A stretch of 64,000 nucleotides of DNA from Bactericera cockerelli (lineage: Eukaryota > Arthropoda > Insecta > Hemiptera > Triozidae), in the NCBI GenBank assembly GCA_024516035.1, contig JAMCCL010000016.1:374501-438500 (forward strand). Direction: 5' to 3'. Below the pieces are notes generated by a model. That model worked only from the letters and a program-made list of their open reading frames with translations, was not told where the DNA came from and made no database searches. Position 1 is the first letter of the stretch, and every line of letters begins with the position of its first letter. Below are positions 25,164-35,500 of this stretch, piece after piece. The position numbers and the translations under genes are program-made.

Positions 25164-25895
25164 ACCCAGAACCTTAAATTCAACACCCACTACATGAATA
25201 TTAAGAGCAAAGCTCTTCGCATGTTGGGATTCCTGTACAGACAAGACTTCAGAAATACAAATACTTTAAAATCCCTTTATTATGCTTACGTTCGATCTGG
25301 TCTTGAGTACTGCTCTGTACTATGGTCTCCCCAATATCAAATTCATAAAAAATCTCTGGAGGCTGTCCAACATAAATTTTTACGTATTCTGGCATATATA
25401 CTTCACTCAAAATATAGAAAATCACAATTATTTGGAAATAATGGAAACCAATAATATTATTAGTCTTGAACACAGGAGATCTTTACAAGATGCTGTATTG
25501 CTATTTAAATTACTAAGAAACGAAATAAATGCTCCTGATTTATTAAGAAAAATAAACTTCAGAATTAACACACGTAGTACAAGATTACATCATATATTCA
25601 AAAATAATAAATGTCACACAAACCAAGCCCAACATTGTCCCATGAATAGAATTCAAAATCTTGGTAATATAATCAGCGGTGCTGGAGTAGATGTCTTTTT
25701 CTGTACAAAAGATGAAATGGTTTCATTTCTGACTTCATACTTTGGTCTGATTAATTTTCCTAGTTTGTAAGTAGTTTTAGGCATTTTTAGAATTGTAAAA
25801 TCTAGCTAGGATTTATGATTTTAAAATTATCTTTTATTTAATTTTAAGATTTTGTACAAATGGAACTTGTTCCGTAAACTTTCAAAAAAAACAAC
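25164..25895 (+). pseudogene. LINE fragment: C-terminal part of a non-LTR reverse transcriptase
   Basis: 5'-truncated insertion in the loop of the modular-TIR element, interrupting CACCATAACTTTTT. The peptide has MLGFLYRQDFRNT, YYAYVRSGLEYCSVLWSPQY and LEAVQHKFLRILAY. After a frameshift near 25400 it has SLEHRRSLQDAVLLFKLL, APDLLRKINFRIN and MNRIQNLGNI, ending at 25770. This is the typical region after the catalytic RT domain in jockey/I-like arthropod LINEs. The 59205-59762 part of another LINE is homologous. Dead copy. Confidence 0.8.
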
Positions 25896-26041
25896 TTTTT
25901 ACTTTAATTAAAAATCGAAGTTTTTCTTGCACATTTAGTTTTTCTATGTAATTTTACGTCTCTTTCACTGCCAATATACAGGGTGTTACATAAACAATAT
26001 GTCTCACCCTGTACAACACTTTAGTTTTGTTTTTCGATATG

Positions 26042-26380
26042 TGAAAAGGTTAGGTGCCTCTAAAGGCCAAAAGGGCTGGTTACAAAAAGAAAGAATTAAG
26101 ATTGTTTATTGAAATCAACAGTTTTTATTTAATAGGTTTCCAAAGTTTCACACAGCAAAATATATTATTGATTTTATGGAAAAAATAGAGGTAAAAACTA
26201 CGAAAAGGTTAAGAATTAAGTGACTTTTGGAAAGAGAGTTGAGAACACACGAAAGGGAGAAAAGCTTCTGACTATATTTTCTTACTCACAAAATCAACAA
26301 ATATTGTCGTTATGGAAAGTCAGCTGATAAATCTGATAATCTTTTCTACACTCGCGCCAATTTAAAATGTGGCGCGAACA
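26042..26380 (-). repeat. BEL/Pao 3' LTR (uninterrupted)
   Basis: 339 bp. It matches the split LTR at 33651-33911, 36938-36978 and 39584-39624 with few differences (for example CAGCAAAATA versus CAATAAAATA). It serves as the empty-site reference for the three insertions in the other LTR. Confidence 0.92.
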
Positions 26381-26737
26381 TACCCCCAGCTTTGAAGGGT
26401 TAATACCTGAAAATTTAAAGGGATTAAACCTTCAACAAAATGTTAATACCTTGATATGTGGTTAGTTGCCACCTAAATATTAAGGAAAACATGAAAAGTG
26501 ACAACTAGAAGAGAATTAATTTACATGGATTAAAGAAATAGCTGTAAAGAGTTAATTTTCAAACAACACAACAGACGAAAAGGAAAAGAAAATTATTAAG
26601 ATGTTCCTGTAAGAAAATTTACATTAGTAACAGTTACGTCCTAATAAAAAGTTTGCATATTTGAAATAAGTAGTTATAAGATAGGAAAATAAATTGAAAT
26701 AATACTTTAGCCATTTTTTTAGACCTCATATTTTTTC

Positions 26738-27931
26738 ATTGTGAAGGAAGAGGACATAAGTTACATACAGCACGTTTAAATTCACCTTTAGATGTTTTCA
26801 CCGAGGCAACACTAGAAACCCATAACTCTTTTATTAGGAGTTTTACGAAAACTACGACAGGAGCGATTAGGCCTGAGGGATCATAAATTAATAGAAAGTA
26901 GGATAGCATACCTCTTTTAGTACATGCACCTACGTAGGAATTAATTTTGAAGAATAATTCATCGAACGTTGCATTCTAATGCATAACAAGAACTTTAAGA
27001 GTGAGATTATCTTTATCCCAGGAAATATTTTCCGCTAATTGATTAGAAGGAGGAATCGCTGCGAGAACGTCAGACGAATTTGAAGTCCACTTGGTGAAAA
27101 TGAAACCGGCTGATTGAAACATATCAGAAACTTCCCTGTAGAAAGAAATAGTTTCATCTTTAGTTAAAAAAGAAACAACACAATCATCCATGAAAAGGTT
27201 ATTTAAAATATTCTTCGAAGCGAGAGGATAATTTTCTGCCTCGTATAAGACCAACTGCTGAACTGTGCGCAGCGCTAAGAAGGGAGAGGGTTCTATACCA
27301 AATACTACTACCTTGAGATTGTAAAATTTCAAAGGTTCATTGGGAGAAAATCGCCAAATAAGTTTCTGAAATTTCCAATAGTTTTCCATTACCTTAAGGC
27401 ATAAGGAAACAATCGGAAGTTAAGAAGGACACGAAATATATTTGTATATAGCTTAGGACCAGAATACAATAAGTCATTGAGGGACTTACCGCTACTAGTT
27501 TTAGCACCAGCGTCATAGAGAATACGAATTTTAGAAGATATACTATCGGGCTTTTCCACTGATCTATGAGGTAAGAAATAGCCTGAGATATCTGATTGAT
27601 CAGAACATTCACTAATGAAATCTTTGTCAAGAAGTTCGGTAATAGCTTGGCTATATTTCGAATGAAGGTCAGGGGAAGAATTCAATTTCTTTTCTAGACT
27701 AAGAAATCTTTTCTTAGCAGATTAGAATGAGTCCCCCAGCTGTGAAGGGTCCTCTTTAAAAGGTAAAGGGACAACATATTTACCATCACTACGACGAGAT
27801 ACTTGTGAGGAATAAATTTTCTCACGAGCTTGATCTTCGAGACTGCATTTTTCCTCATTGAGAAGAGGAGGTAAAGATTCTAATTCCCAAAATCTTTGTA
27901 ATTTGTGATCGAAAGAAGAGTTTTGAAACAT
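26738..27931 (-). pseudogene. BEL/Pao pol remnant: pre-RT linker and reverse transcriptase
   Basis: From 27931 down: HKLQRFWELESLPPL, then an in-frame stop at about 27722. It continues as SQAITELLDKDFISE, KIRILYDAGAKTSSGKSLND, a frameshift near 27389, IWRFSPNEPLKFYNLKVVVF, PFLALRTVQQL and the catalytic FMDDCVVSF. The end reads KRGMLSYFLLIYDPSGLIAP near 26860, then stops. RNase H and integrase are absent, so this copy is not autonomous. Domain order and signature peptides are those of BEL/Pao. Confidence 0.88.
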
Positions 27932-27950
27932 ACAGAATTTCTTACTACGA

Positions 27951-28569
27951 GTGTAAAGCAGCCCCTAGACGATCAATATATTGATCAATATGTATTGATC
28001 AATATTATTGAAGGTCCCGTCAATATGTTTCTTAGACGTCAATATACACCATCAATATCGAGATCGGCCTCTGAATCTGCAGATTTTACACTTTCTTAAT
28101 TCGTGCTCTAAGCGCCAAAAATGACATTTAAATTTTCCACAATTCATATGGAAACTAATGTTAAAAAAAATGTAAACAATCAAATTCGTACCAAAACTGA
28201 CGTCATTTCAACAAAATTATGTTTGCCTCACAAAGAATTCAAAAAAAATTCAAGATGGCATCTCTTTGTATTATATTAACTCTATGGTTTCTCACTACTT
28301 CTTTTTTTTAACTAATTAAATAAAAATTAAAGGACCGCACATGCATTCAGGACGTATCGATCAGAACTGAGACCAAATATTGATCAATATGCCTCAATAT
28401 GGTTCCTAGACGTCAATATGAGCATCAATATCGTTCCGTCAATATAGAAAAATTAAAAATCCTATCAATATGCTTCAATATGCTGTCAATATTATTGAAC
28501 CCCTTCTAGACGATCAATATGGCCTTTCAATACGTATTGATCAATATATTGATCGTCTAGGGGCTGCTT
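27951..28569. mobile_element. MITE with CAGCCCCTAGACG inverted ends and ATTGATCAAT palindromes
   Basis: AAGCAGCCCCTAGACGATCA at the left is complementary to the right end (CGTCTAGGGGCTGCTT). The subterminal parts are packed with ATTGATCAATAT and CGTCAATATG-type units. TACGA flanks both sides (27946-27950, 28570-28574). Removing the element plus one TACGA restores the BEL reading frame between protease and the pre-RT segment. No coding capacity; superfamily uncertain. Confidence 0.8.
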
Positions 28570-28574
28570 TACGA

Positions 28575-29041
28575 TTACCAACAGAATCCTGCACTGGGGC
28601 GTTTCCGAAAATAACGTAACCGAGCTTTGTGTCAAGCGCTACAGGCTGGTCATTGCAGCCAGATACCAAGTTGCCAAGAATGACGTAAGGATAAACAGAA
28701 GAGCCGAGAATACCTGCTATAGGACCAGGAGACATGTAGCTATCATCTGAAAGTGAGAGAGAATTAAGATAAGATAACTTTGAACTATCAATGGGTAAAG
28801 TAGGTAATTTATCGACAATATTATCGACTACTAGAGCTTGAACAGAATATTTTATTCTGTCATCAAATCTGGATGAAAAGGAAAATCTAACTTGACCATG
28901 GACATGGCTTGAATTAGCACCAAGGCCAGTAAGATTAGCATTAGACAGAAGGAGAGGACATTGAAGAAAATCGAGAGCATCTTTAGTGAGAATATTACTC
29001 ATAGAGCCACTATCTAATAAAAATCTCATTTGTTTGGACAC
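28575..29041 (-). pseudogene. BEL/Pao aspartic protease region
   Basis: The minus-strand frame carries RFLLDSGSMSNILTKDAL with the catalytic DSG. It continues FSSRFDDRIKYSVQALVVD, YMSPGPIAGILGSSVYPYV and DTKLGYVIFGNAPVQ, the usual BEL/Pao protease pattern (DUF1758-type). The frame is intact from 29041 to the MITE boundary. Upstream it is cut from gag by mariner plus hairpin element. Confidence 0.9.
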
Positions 29042-29049
29042 ACCGTATA

Positions 29050-30341
29050 CGTAGGTAGATCAATAAGTACCCGTGTTTAGGGACATGTTACATCATTGGT
29101 GAAACTTGTTGATACTTGTTGATGGAACTACATCTCAAATGACCACATCCAAGGTTTGAAACTGATTACTCTCTTAGTTTTCATTTATCGGTCACTTGAA
29201 GTTGTTGTGTTGCGTATAGTTGAGTGATATGGAAAAAGAACAGTACCGAGCAGTTATTCGATTCCTTTTTTTGGACGGGAAAAAATGTGATGAGATAAAA
29301 TTAAAGTTAGATGCTGTGTACGGGAGCTCTTCACCTTCTATGACCACTGTTCGCTTTTGGTTTAATGAATTTAAACGAGGGCGCACAAGCATTTTTGACG
29401 AGGACCGCCCAGGACGCCCAGAAGACGTGTGTACCAAGGAAGTCGTGGAAAAAGTGCATGATATGATTCTCAAAGATCGCCGAACAAAAGTGCGTGAAGT
29501 AGCTGAGAGTGTGGGCATTTCATATGGAACTGTTTTTAAAATCCTTCATGATAAGCTGGGCATGAGAAAACTATCGGCGCGATGGGTGCCGCGATTGCTC
29601 ACAATTGACAACAAACGAATTCGGCTGAATTGTTCAAAGGCTAGTTTAGAACTCTTCAATCGCAATCCAGATGATTTTTTGCGTCGAGTTGTGACCGTTG
29701 ATGAAACCTGGATACATCACTATACCCCAGAAACCAAACAGCAGTCAAAAGAATGGACTTTGGTTGGAGAATCTGCCCCAAAGAAGGCGAAATCGGTCCA
29801 ATCGGCCGGAAAAGTCATGGCTACCGTTTTTTGGGATGCAAAGGGAATTATTCTTATTGACTTCTTGGAAAAAGAAAAAACAATAACTGCTGCATATTAT
29901 AGTGAGTTATTGACACGATTTGATGCAAAATTGAAGGAGACACGCCCCATTTGGCGAGAAAGAAAGTCTTGTTTCACCATGACAATGCACCAGCTCACTG
30001 ATCTGGAATTGTTGCTGCTAAAATCCATCAACTTGGATACGAATTATTGCCACACCCACCTTACTCACCTGACCTAGCCCCCTTCGATTATTTTTTGTTT
30101 CCTAACTTGAAAGTTTGGCTCGGTGGAAAGAGGTTCAGCTCAAATGATGACGTCATAAGCCAGACAAAGGGCTATTTTGAGGAGTTCGAAGGGAGCTACT
30201 TTTTGGAAGGGCTAAAAAAGTGGCAGGATCCCTGGAAGAAGTGTGTAGCCTTGAAAGGAGACTACGTCGAAAAATAGAACCCAAAAATGTAAGTATCTCG
30301 CACTCTTTTTTCAAACACGGGTACTTCTTGATCCGCCCTCG
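29050..30341 (+). mobile_element. Mariner (DD34D) transposon, nearly complete
   Basis: Inverted ends of about 29 bp: the left contains GATCAATAAGTACCCGTGTTT minus its first base; the right complement contains AGAAGTACCCGTGTTT. Both are flanked by TA. Length 1,292 bp, normal for mariner. It sits beside the hairpin element in the BEL gag-protease interval. Confidence 0.92.
29229..30277 (+). pseudogene. Mariner transposase with one frameshift and one stop
   Basis: Starts MEKEQYRAVIRFLFLDGKK. The N-terminal HTH region reads DEDRPGRPEDV and VREVAESVGISYGTVFKIL. The catalytic motifs are VDETWIHHY (first Asp), FHHDNAPAH (second Asp) and YSPDLAPFDYFLF (third Asp, DD34D spacing). A frameshift lies between about 29930 and 29960, before FHHDN. 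A TGA follows the AH at 29999. The C-terminal end, KCVALKGDYVEK, is normal. Total length corresponds to about 349 codons, the usual size. With both defects it is probably inactive. Confidence 0.93.
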
Positions 30342-30348
30342 TATATTA

Positions 30349-32009
30349 TACAGGGTGTCCCGTATACAGATGCAAATATTTTGAGGGTAGGTTCAGCCCA
30401 CCTTGGACTATCATTTAAGCGAAACTTGTAGTGGGGCATTTTGCTTCGTTAAGGAATTATGGCCAAATCCCTGTTTTTCCCACAGGTCTAGAGGTCACTT
30501 GGATCGATGCACTTTTCCAAAGAAATGATAGCCAGTAGGTGAGTTTTGACTTCGTGTATGGATAGTCATGCATATTGCCCTTAAAATACCGTTAATTGCA
30601 TTGAAAAATATTAAAAAATCAGGGAGATATTTAATCATAAGTTCAATATTTTTTCAAAATATTGATTTTTCCCTTTTTCCCTTTCGTGAATTTAGAATAC
30701 TTCTACAGTTGCAATTCTGAGTATCACTAGTTAAAAAAATACCCTATTATGTTTTGTTTTAGAATAGTGAAAGCTCATTTATATTAGTTTAAAGATCATG
30801 GAACGCAAGACACACAAAGCTCAAAAAACACTTCTGAATCATGATGGAATATTCAAATTTGGCTGAATTTTAATAGAATTGGCGCGTAATTTGAGGTATA
30901 AATACATTGCCCTGGGATGTTTAACAGAAGGAAATTGATCATTCACAATGGTTGGTCGGTGTGAACAATTATGTGAATGGGGTTACGGGGTCACAGGGTC
31001 CTCGTGAAGAAAAATGAGAGATGTTGTAATTAAAGCAGCAACCAGTGGTGTAATTATGGACTAAGAATACAAAAGGAGAAAGACTGCGCTAACAACAAAA
31101 ATTGTGATGTACGTATTTTTATTTTATTTTTAGAAGTAAAATTGAAAATATCCTTTTTGTGTTTATCACATCAAAAACACAACAAAAGTGCCAAAAATTA
31201 ACCTTGGGTAAAACTCGAACATCCAACCTTCAGTTTAGAATTATTATTATTTAATACTTTATTGGTAAACTATATGATACATTCTGCAACACAGGACATG
31301 AAATGAAAAGAACACAAAAAATATGTAGCGAACAAATCGATCACTTTGTTAATTTAACTATTTGATTTGATTAATAAAGTTGGTTAGTAGAACTATTTGT
31401 TCTCAGAACATTTTCATTTATAACTTGCAGTTGACACAAAAATGGTCACACAGATCGCTTCAGACATCGAGTGTTCTTCAAAATTCAATAGCGCCCAGAT
31501 TCAAAATTTGAACGATGTGTTTCTCTCCTTCTGGTGCCGTTTAAAAGGCCGTATCTCATCCGTTCCTTCACGCGTCTGGAAGAACTTGGAATTTATTGAA
31601 ACAAAATAGCAGAGGGTATTTTTTTAACTAGTGATACGCATAATTGCAACTGTAGAAGTATTCTAAATTCACGAAAGGGAAAAAGGGAAAAATCAAAATT
31701 TCGAAAAAATATTGAACTTATGATTAAATATCTCCCTGAATTTTTAATATTTTTCAATGCAACCAACGGTATTTTAAGGGAAATATGCATGACTATCCAT
31801 ACACGAAGTCAAAACTCACCTACTGGCTATCATTTTCTTGGAAAAGTGCATCGATCCAAGTGACCTCTAGACCTGTGGGAAAAACAGGGATTTGGCCATA
31901 ACTCCTTAACGAAGCAAAATGCCCCACTGCAAGTTTCGCTTAAATGATAGTCCAAGGTAGGTTGAACCTACCCTCAAAATATTTGCATCTGTATACGGGA
32001 CACCCTGTA
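30349..32009. mobile_element. TACAGGGTGTCCCG element, diverged full-length copy
   Basis: Same ends as 2121-3961 and the same internal order, but more sequence differences (for example TTGGCTGAATTTTAATAGAA). Inserted at a TATA in the BEL coding region, immediately next to the mariner. Confidence 0.85.
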
Positions 32010-32077
32010 TACATTAATTTTAATAGTACCTAGCAACACAGTATTATTGTCAGTATTATTATTATTATGATTGTCCT

Positions 32078-33430
32078 CTACGCTCTGATAGCATTTGAGG
32101 TTGTGATTCTGTGAGACGTGAGGTTGTGATTCACTCTCCGGGGTTCGAACCCGGGTGCTTGACTGTTATTATTAGCACTGTAAGTAGGTGAGCTTTTGTG
32201 CTCTGAACTAGACTTCTCAGATTTATTTTGAGAGAAATGTAATAGAGAATGATGTTTTAACCTACATTTGGTACAAACATGCTTTGATTTACAATCGATC
32301 ACTCTATGTTTACCACCTAGGCAATTAACACAAAGAGCGTGTTGTTTAACGAATGTGTACCTATCTTGATGAATAAGCTTGTGAAAGTCTTCGCATTTGA
32401 ATAGCGCATGATCTGACTTGCACATTAAACAAGAGATATTATTTTCTACCAAAAAAGTATGAGATTCTTTGTTGCTACTACTAATATTATTATTGTTACT
32501 CATAGCTGACCTGTTAGACTGAAACCCTGAAGATTTATTATTATTATAATGACTACTACTAATAAATGGGTCGAGCTGAATACGTGACAGGATCTTGCTT
32601 TGATTTTCTACGAATTTGAGAAGTTTTTTGAAGGTGGGAATTTCATTTGGATCCAGTGACCTTTCGAACAGCCGACGAGTTTGATCATCAAGCTTCAGGT
32701 TGCCGATGTAAAATAAAATGAAGTCTTGAAGATCAGGAATGTCCATAGCTTGAAGTGCAGCGACAGTGGATCCAAATTTATCGACGAATAAACTGAGGTG
32801 GTGACTTGATTCACTTTTATGAGGTTTGAATTGAAATAAGATGTCCATATAGTGAGTCGCAAGTTGACGTTGATCTTCGTATTTTGATACGAGACTTTTC
32901 CAAATGACGTCATAGTTGTTATTAGTGGGGAGGATGCCGGCGCAGACAGAGAGAGCTCTACCGCTAAGTTTTGAAAGTAGGTGTTGCAGTTTGTGAGCTT
33001 TTGGCAAATCTGTTCTCTCATGAATGTTGGATTTGAATAAATTGTAGAACAGCGGCCAGTCATTTATATTTCCCGAGAATGAGGAAATTTGAAGATTACT
33101 AAATGATGCGTTTTGAGATGATGGCGAGGAGGGGCTGGGTTTGTTCAGGATTGACTCAGCGTACTTGATACAGCCACACATAGTATCCACGGTTTCCAAA
33201 TCGCCATATCCAGTTGGGCGATTAACATTGAGTTCTAATTCCAACTGATTAATTTTATCTAATATGTTAGAATATTCAGCAAACTTTGAGTTGACTAAGA
33301 GAACTTTACGTTTGAATAAAGATTGATCATTAGGATTTTTAAGTTTTTTACTGAGATAATAAAGTTCTTGAAAGAAAGAAAATAGATAGTCTTTTTTATT
33401 GTTTAGCGCTTTTAGTTCATTTTCTGACAT
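32078..33430 (-). CDS. BEL/Pao gag
   Basis: A 450-residue open frame starting MSENELKALNNKKDYLFSFF. It has an N-terminal coiled region, then NDWPLFYNLFKSNIHER and LSKLSGRALSVCAGI, the conserved gag core (DUF1759-type). C-terminal zinc-knuckle-like Cys/His clusters follow (CLMCKSDHALFKC, CVNCLGGKHRVIDC, CTKCRLKHHSLLHF). A stop at 32078 closes it shortly before the inserted hairpin element; in the family gag and pol are usually continuous or nearly so. This is the only long intact frame of the window, yet it belongs to a disrupted element. Confidence 0.9.
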   Translation of the reverse strand: MSENELKALNNKKDYLFSFFQELYYLSKKLKNPNDQSLFKRKVLLVNSKFAEYSNILDKINQLELELNVNRPTGYGDLETVDTMCGCIKYAESILNKPSPSSPSSQNASFSNLQISSFSGNINDWPLFYNLFKSNIHERTDLPKAHKLQHLLSKLSGRALSVCAGILPTNNNYDVIWKSLVSKYEDQRQLATHYMDILFQFKPHKSESSHHLSLFVDKFGSTVAALQAMDIPDLQDFILFYIGNLKLDDQTRRLFERSLDPNEIPTFKKLLKFVENQSKILSRIQLDPFISSSHYNNNKSSGFQSNRSAMSNNNNISSSNKESHTFLVENNISCLMCKSDHALFKCEDFHKLIHQDRYTFVKQHALCVNCLGGKHRVIDCKSKHVCTKCRLKHHSLLHFSQNKSEKSSSEHKSSPTYSANNNSQAPGFEPRRVNHNLTSHRITTSNAIRA

Positions 33431-33634
33431 TGTGAATGAGACACTACTACGAATAGGTTTAAGTTCGAATTATTTATTTTGAAGATACTACGAATTAAAT
33501 GGTGTTGAGAAAAAAAAAAAGTCACTTCTACGAATAGTTTTTGTAAGATCTACGAATAGGTATGAAACTGCTACGATTAATTGTTGAATTCACTACGAAT
33601 AAAGATATAAACGACAAAAGGAACATGAAAGTAT

Positions 33635-33650
33635 CCGGCCCGAAGGACCA
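33635..33650 (-). other. Putative tRNA primer-binding site of the BEL element
   Basis: Immediately inside the 5' LTR, the minus strand reads TGGTCCTTCGGGCCGG. It starts with TGG, as expected for pairing with a tRNA 3' CCA end. The tRNA is not assigned. Confidence 0.5.
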
Positions 33651-34707
33651 TGAAAAGGTTAGGTGCCTCTAAAGGCCAAAAGGGCTGGTTACAAAAAGAA
33701 ACAATTAAGTTTGTTTATTGAAATCAACAGTTTTTATTTAATAGGTTTCCAAAGTTTCACACAATAAAATATATTATTGATTTTATGGAAAAAATAGAGG
33801 TAAAAACTACGAAAAGGTTAAGAATTAAGTGACTTTTGGAAAGAGAGTTGAGAACACACGAAAGGGAGAAAAGCTTCTGGCTAAATTTTCTTACTCACAA
33901 AATCAACAAATGAATGGGTGAGTAGAAGAACCAGGAATGTCAAAAATCAAACACCTCGGCCGAGGTGTGAAGAACGCCTATACAAAGAAAGAGACAGCCC
34001 GGCAGAGTGTAAGGTTACGGAAAACATAGTTCTCATGCATTTCATGTACTTTCAGCCAGCGAAAAGTGCAACATGAATTTCAAAAATTGCGATTTTTATT
34101 GCAGAAATGGACTCTACGTTGAAAAATAAATTGATTTGACTTTTTGTTTGACTTCCTAGGCCAACGGGAACCCTATTTTCGAGACCCCCCAACAATCGTG
34201 AAAGACATGAAAAGATTCATAATTTTTTTTTTTTTCTGTTTTTTTTTCTTCATACGGATCCTTTGAGACCCGACTTCGTGTCTTTAACTTGGCACTGAAG
34301 ATTAAGTGAGGTGTCTAAATTGATCAAGATATAATGGAGATGAGCCCGGACCAAAAAAAAATTCTAAATTATAAGCGGGCGGCTCATTTGGGCGGCCTCG
34401 GGTTTTGGGAGCCCAAATCGGGAATTGAAGGATAATACTAATCTTAAGTGGTATCAAATGAAAGATCTTGATGAGCAGATACCAAATTTATTGATTTTAT
34501 TCCTTCATCCGGTCCACTGGGTGGCACCTGGTGGCCTTTTCATTTTCTTTGGCGGGTAGGTACCTTCGAATCCTTAGCTTAGTGGTCAGATCTTGGCCAG
34601 TATGTATTTTTCGAGATGACCTCGCTCTCTCACTGCAAAATTTTAATGTTTAAGTTTCCAAGTATTAATTTAGTTAGTTCATTTTCCGTCCGTTTCTTTA
34701 GAAGACA

Positions 34708-34776
34708 ACTTTGTCTATTGATAGCAACCTCGACTTTCCACCCAGTCAGCATGGGTTCGAATCCTGGCGGGGACGA
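34708..34776 (+). repeat. tRNA-like block 1 in HLE
   Basis: The B box GGTTCGAATCC is preceded by TCTATTGATAGC and CCCAGTCAGCATG, and followed by TGGCGGGGACG. It occurs in every full HLE copy. It is a captured tRNA-derived sequence, not a functional tRNA (the acceptor stem does not close). Confidence 0.6.
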
Positions 34777-35023
34777 AATTTTTTAGCTCTATATTTTCAA
34801 TTTGGGCTTAACGTTGTTTTGTTTTTCCGATCTTTATATTTGATCTTCATGACGACCCCATTACCCTCGCGAGGAAATTTTTAGTAGTTGCAGAATTGGC
34901 CAATGACCTGTGGCGGCATTACGAGATTGATTTTGGACAATCATGGTTGGATGGAGATAAAATATGATGAATTAGCTCTCATAATGTCGATGCTAATCAC
35001 TAAAAGTTGTGACAAAGTAGTGA

Positions 35024-35110
35024 CTTTGGCCAAGTGGGTAGCTTGCACGCATGATGACTTGGGTTCGATCCCCTTCAGGGAAGTTTTTTTTCTCTGTCCA
35101 TTATGTCCGG
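35024..35110 (+). repeat. tRNA-like block 2 (captured SINE head) in HLE
   Basis: A box TGGCCAAGTGG and B box GGTTCGATCCC with tRNA-like spacing, followed by TCTCTGTCCATTATGTCCGG and CACTCATACCTCGTGAGG. The same order (head, TCTGT..., CACTCATACCTCGTGAGG) occurs in the free SINE at 60452-60640. HLE therefore carries a copy of that SINE family. Confidence 0.65.
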
Positions 35111-35289
35111 GGTACACTCATACCTCGTGAGGTATTGATAAGGGACGTCACCACCGAGTTCTCTCCCGCTCATGGTTTTATCAACACCAAATTGTCTCCC
35201 GTCGCGTCGCTTGCATTTTTACCTGATTTTATACCTACATAGTTTAGGCCTAGCATAAAAATTATAATCGAAACACCTAGGAATCATTG

Positions 35290-35500
35290 ATATAGACCTG
35301 AGTCATGGCCTTCTATGTATTTTTCCTAACCCTATGATAAACCCAAGACATGGTTTTCTATATATTTAACTAACCCTACTATAAACCCGAGGCATTGCCT
35401 TCTATGTATTATCCCTAACCCTACTATATTCCTGAGGCATGGCCTTCTATGTATTTTACCTAACTCTATTATACACTGAAAGCATTGCCTTTCATTAGTT
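35290..35500 (-). repeat. 45-bp minisatellite in HLE
   Basis: Units of 44-45 bp such as AGGCATGGCCTTCTATGTAT plus CCTAACCCTACTATA, repeated four to five times. It recurs at about 85-235, 3965-4055, 6655-6805, 15590-15770, 38345-38485 and 51065-51265. The period is a multiple of three, so an open frame of about 78 residues with a repeated IVGLG-IHRRxCL unit stays open in several copies. Confidence 0.75.

Noticed and set aside
27905..28099. Plus-strand frame of 64 residues
   Set aside because: Spans the boundary of BEL pol and a MITE; a by-product.
35024..35083. tRNA gene
   Set aside because: A and B boxes are present but acceptor and other stems do not close, and the block is repeated inside HLE copies; it is a captured SINE head. 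The same holds for 60452, 61266, 62165 and 63729.
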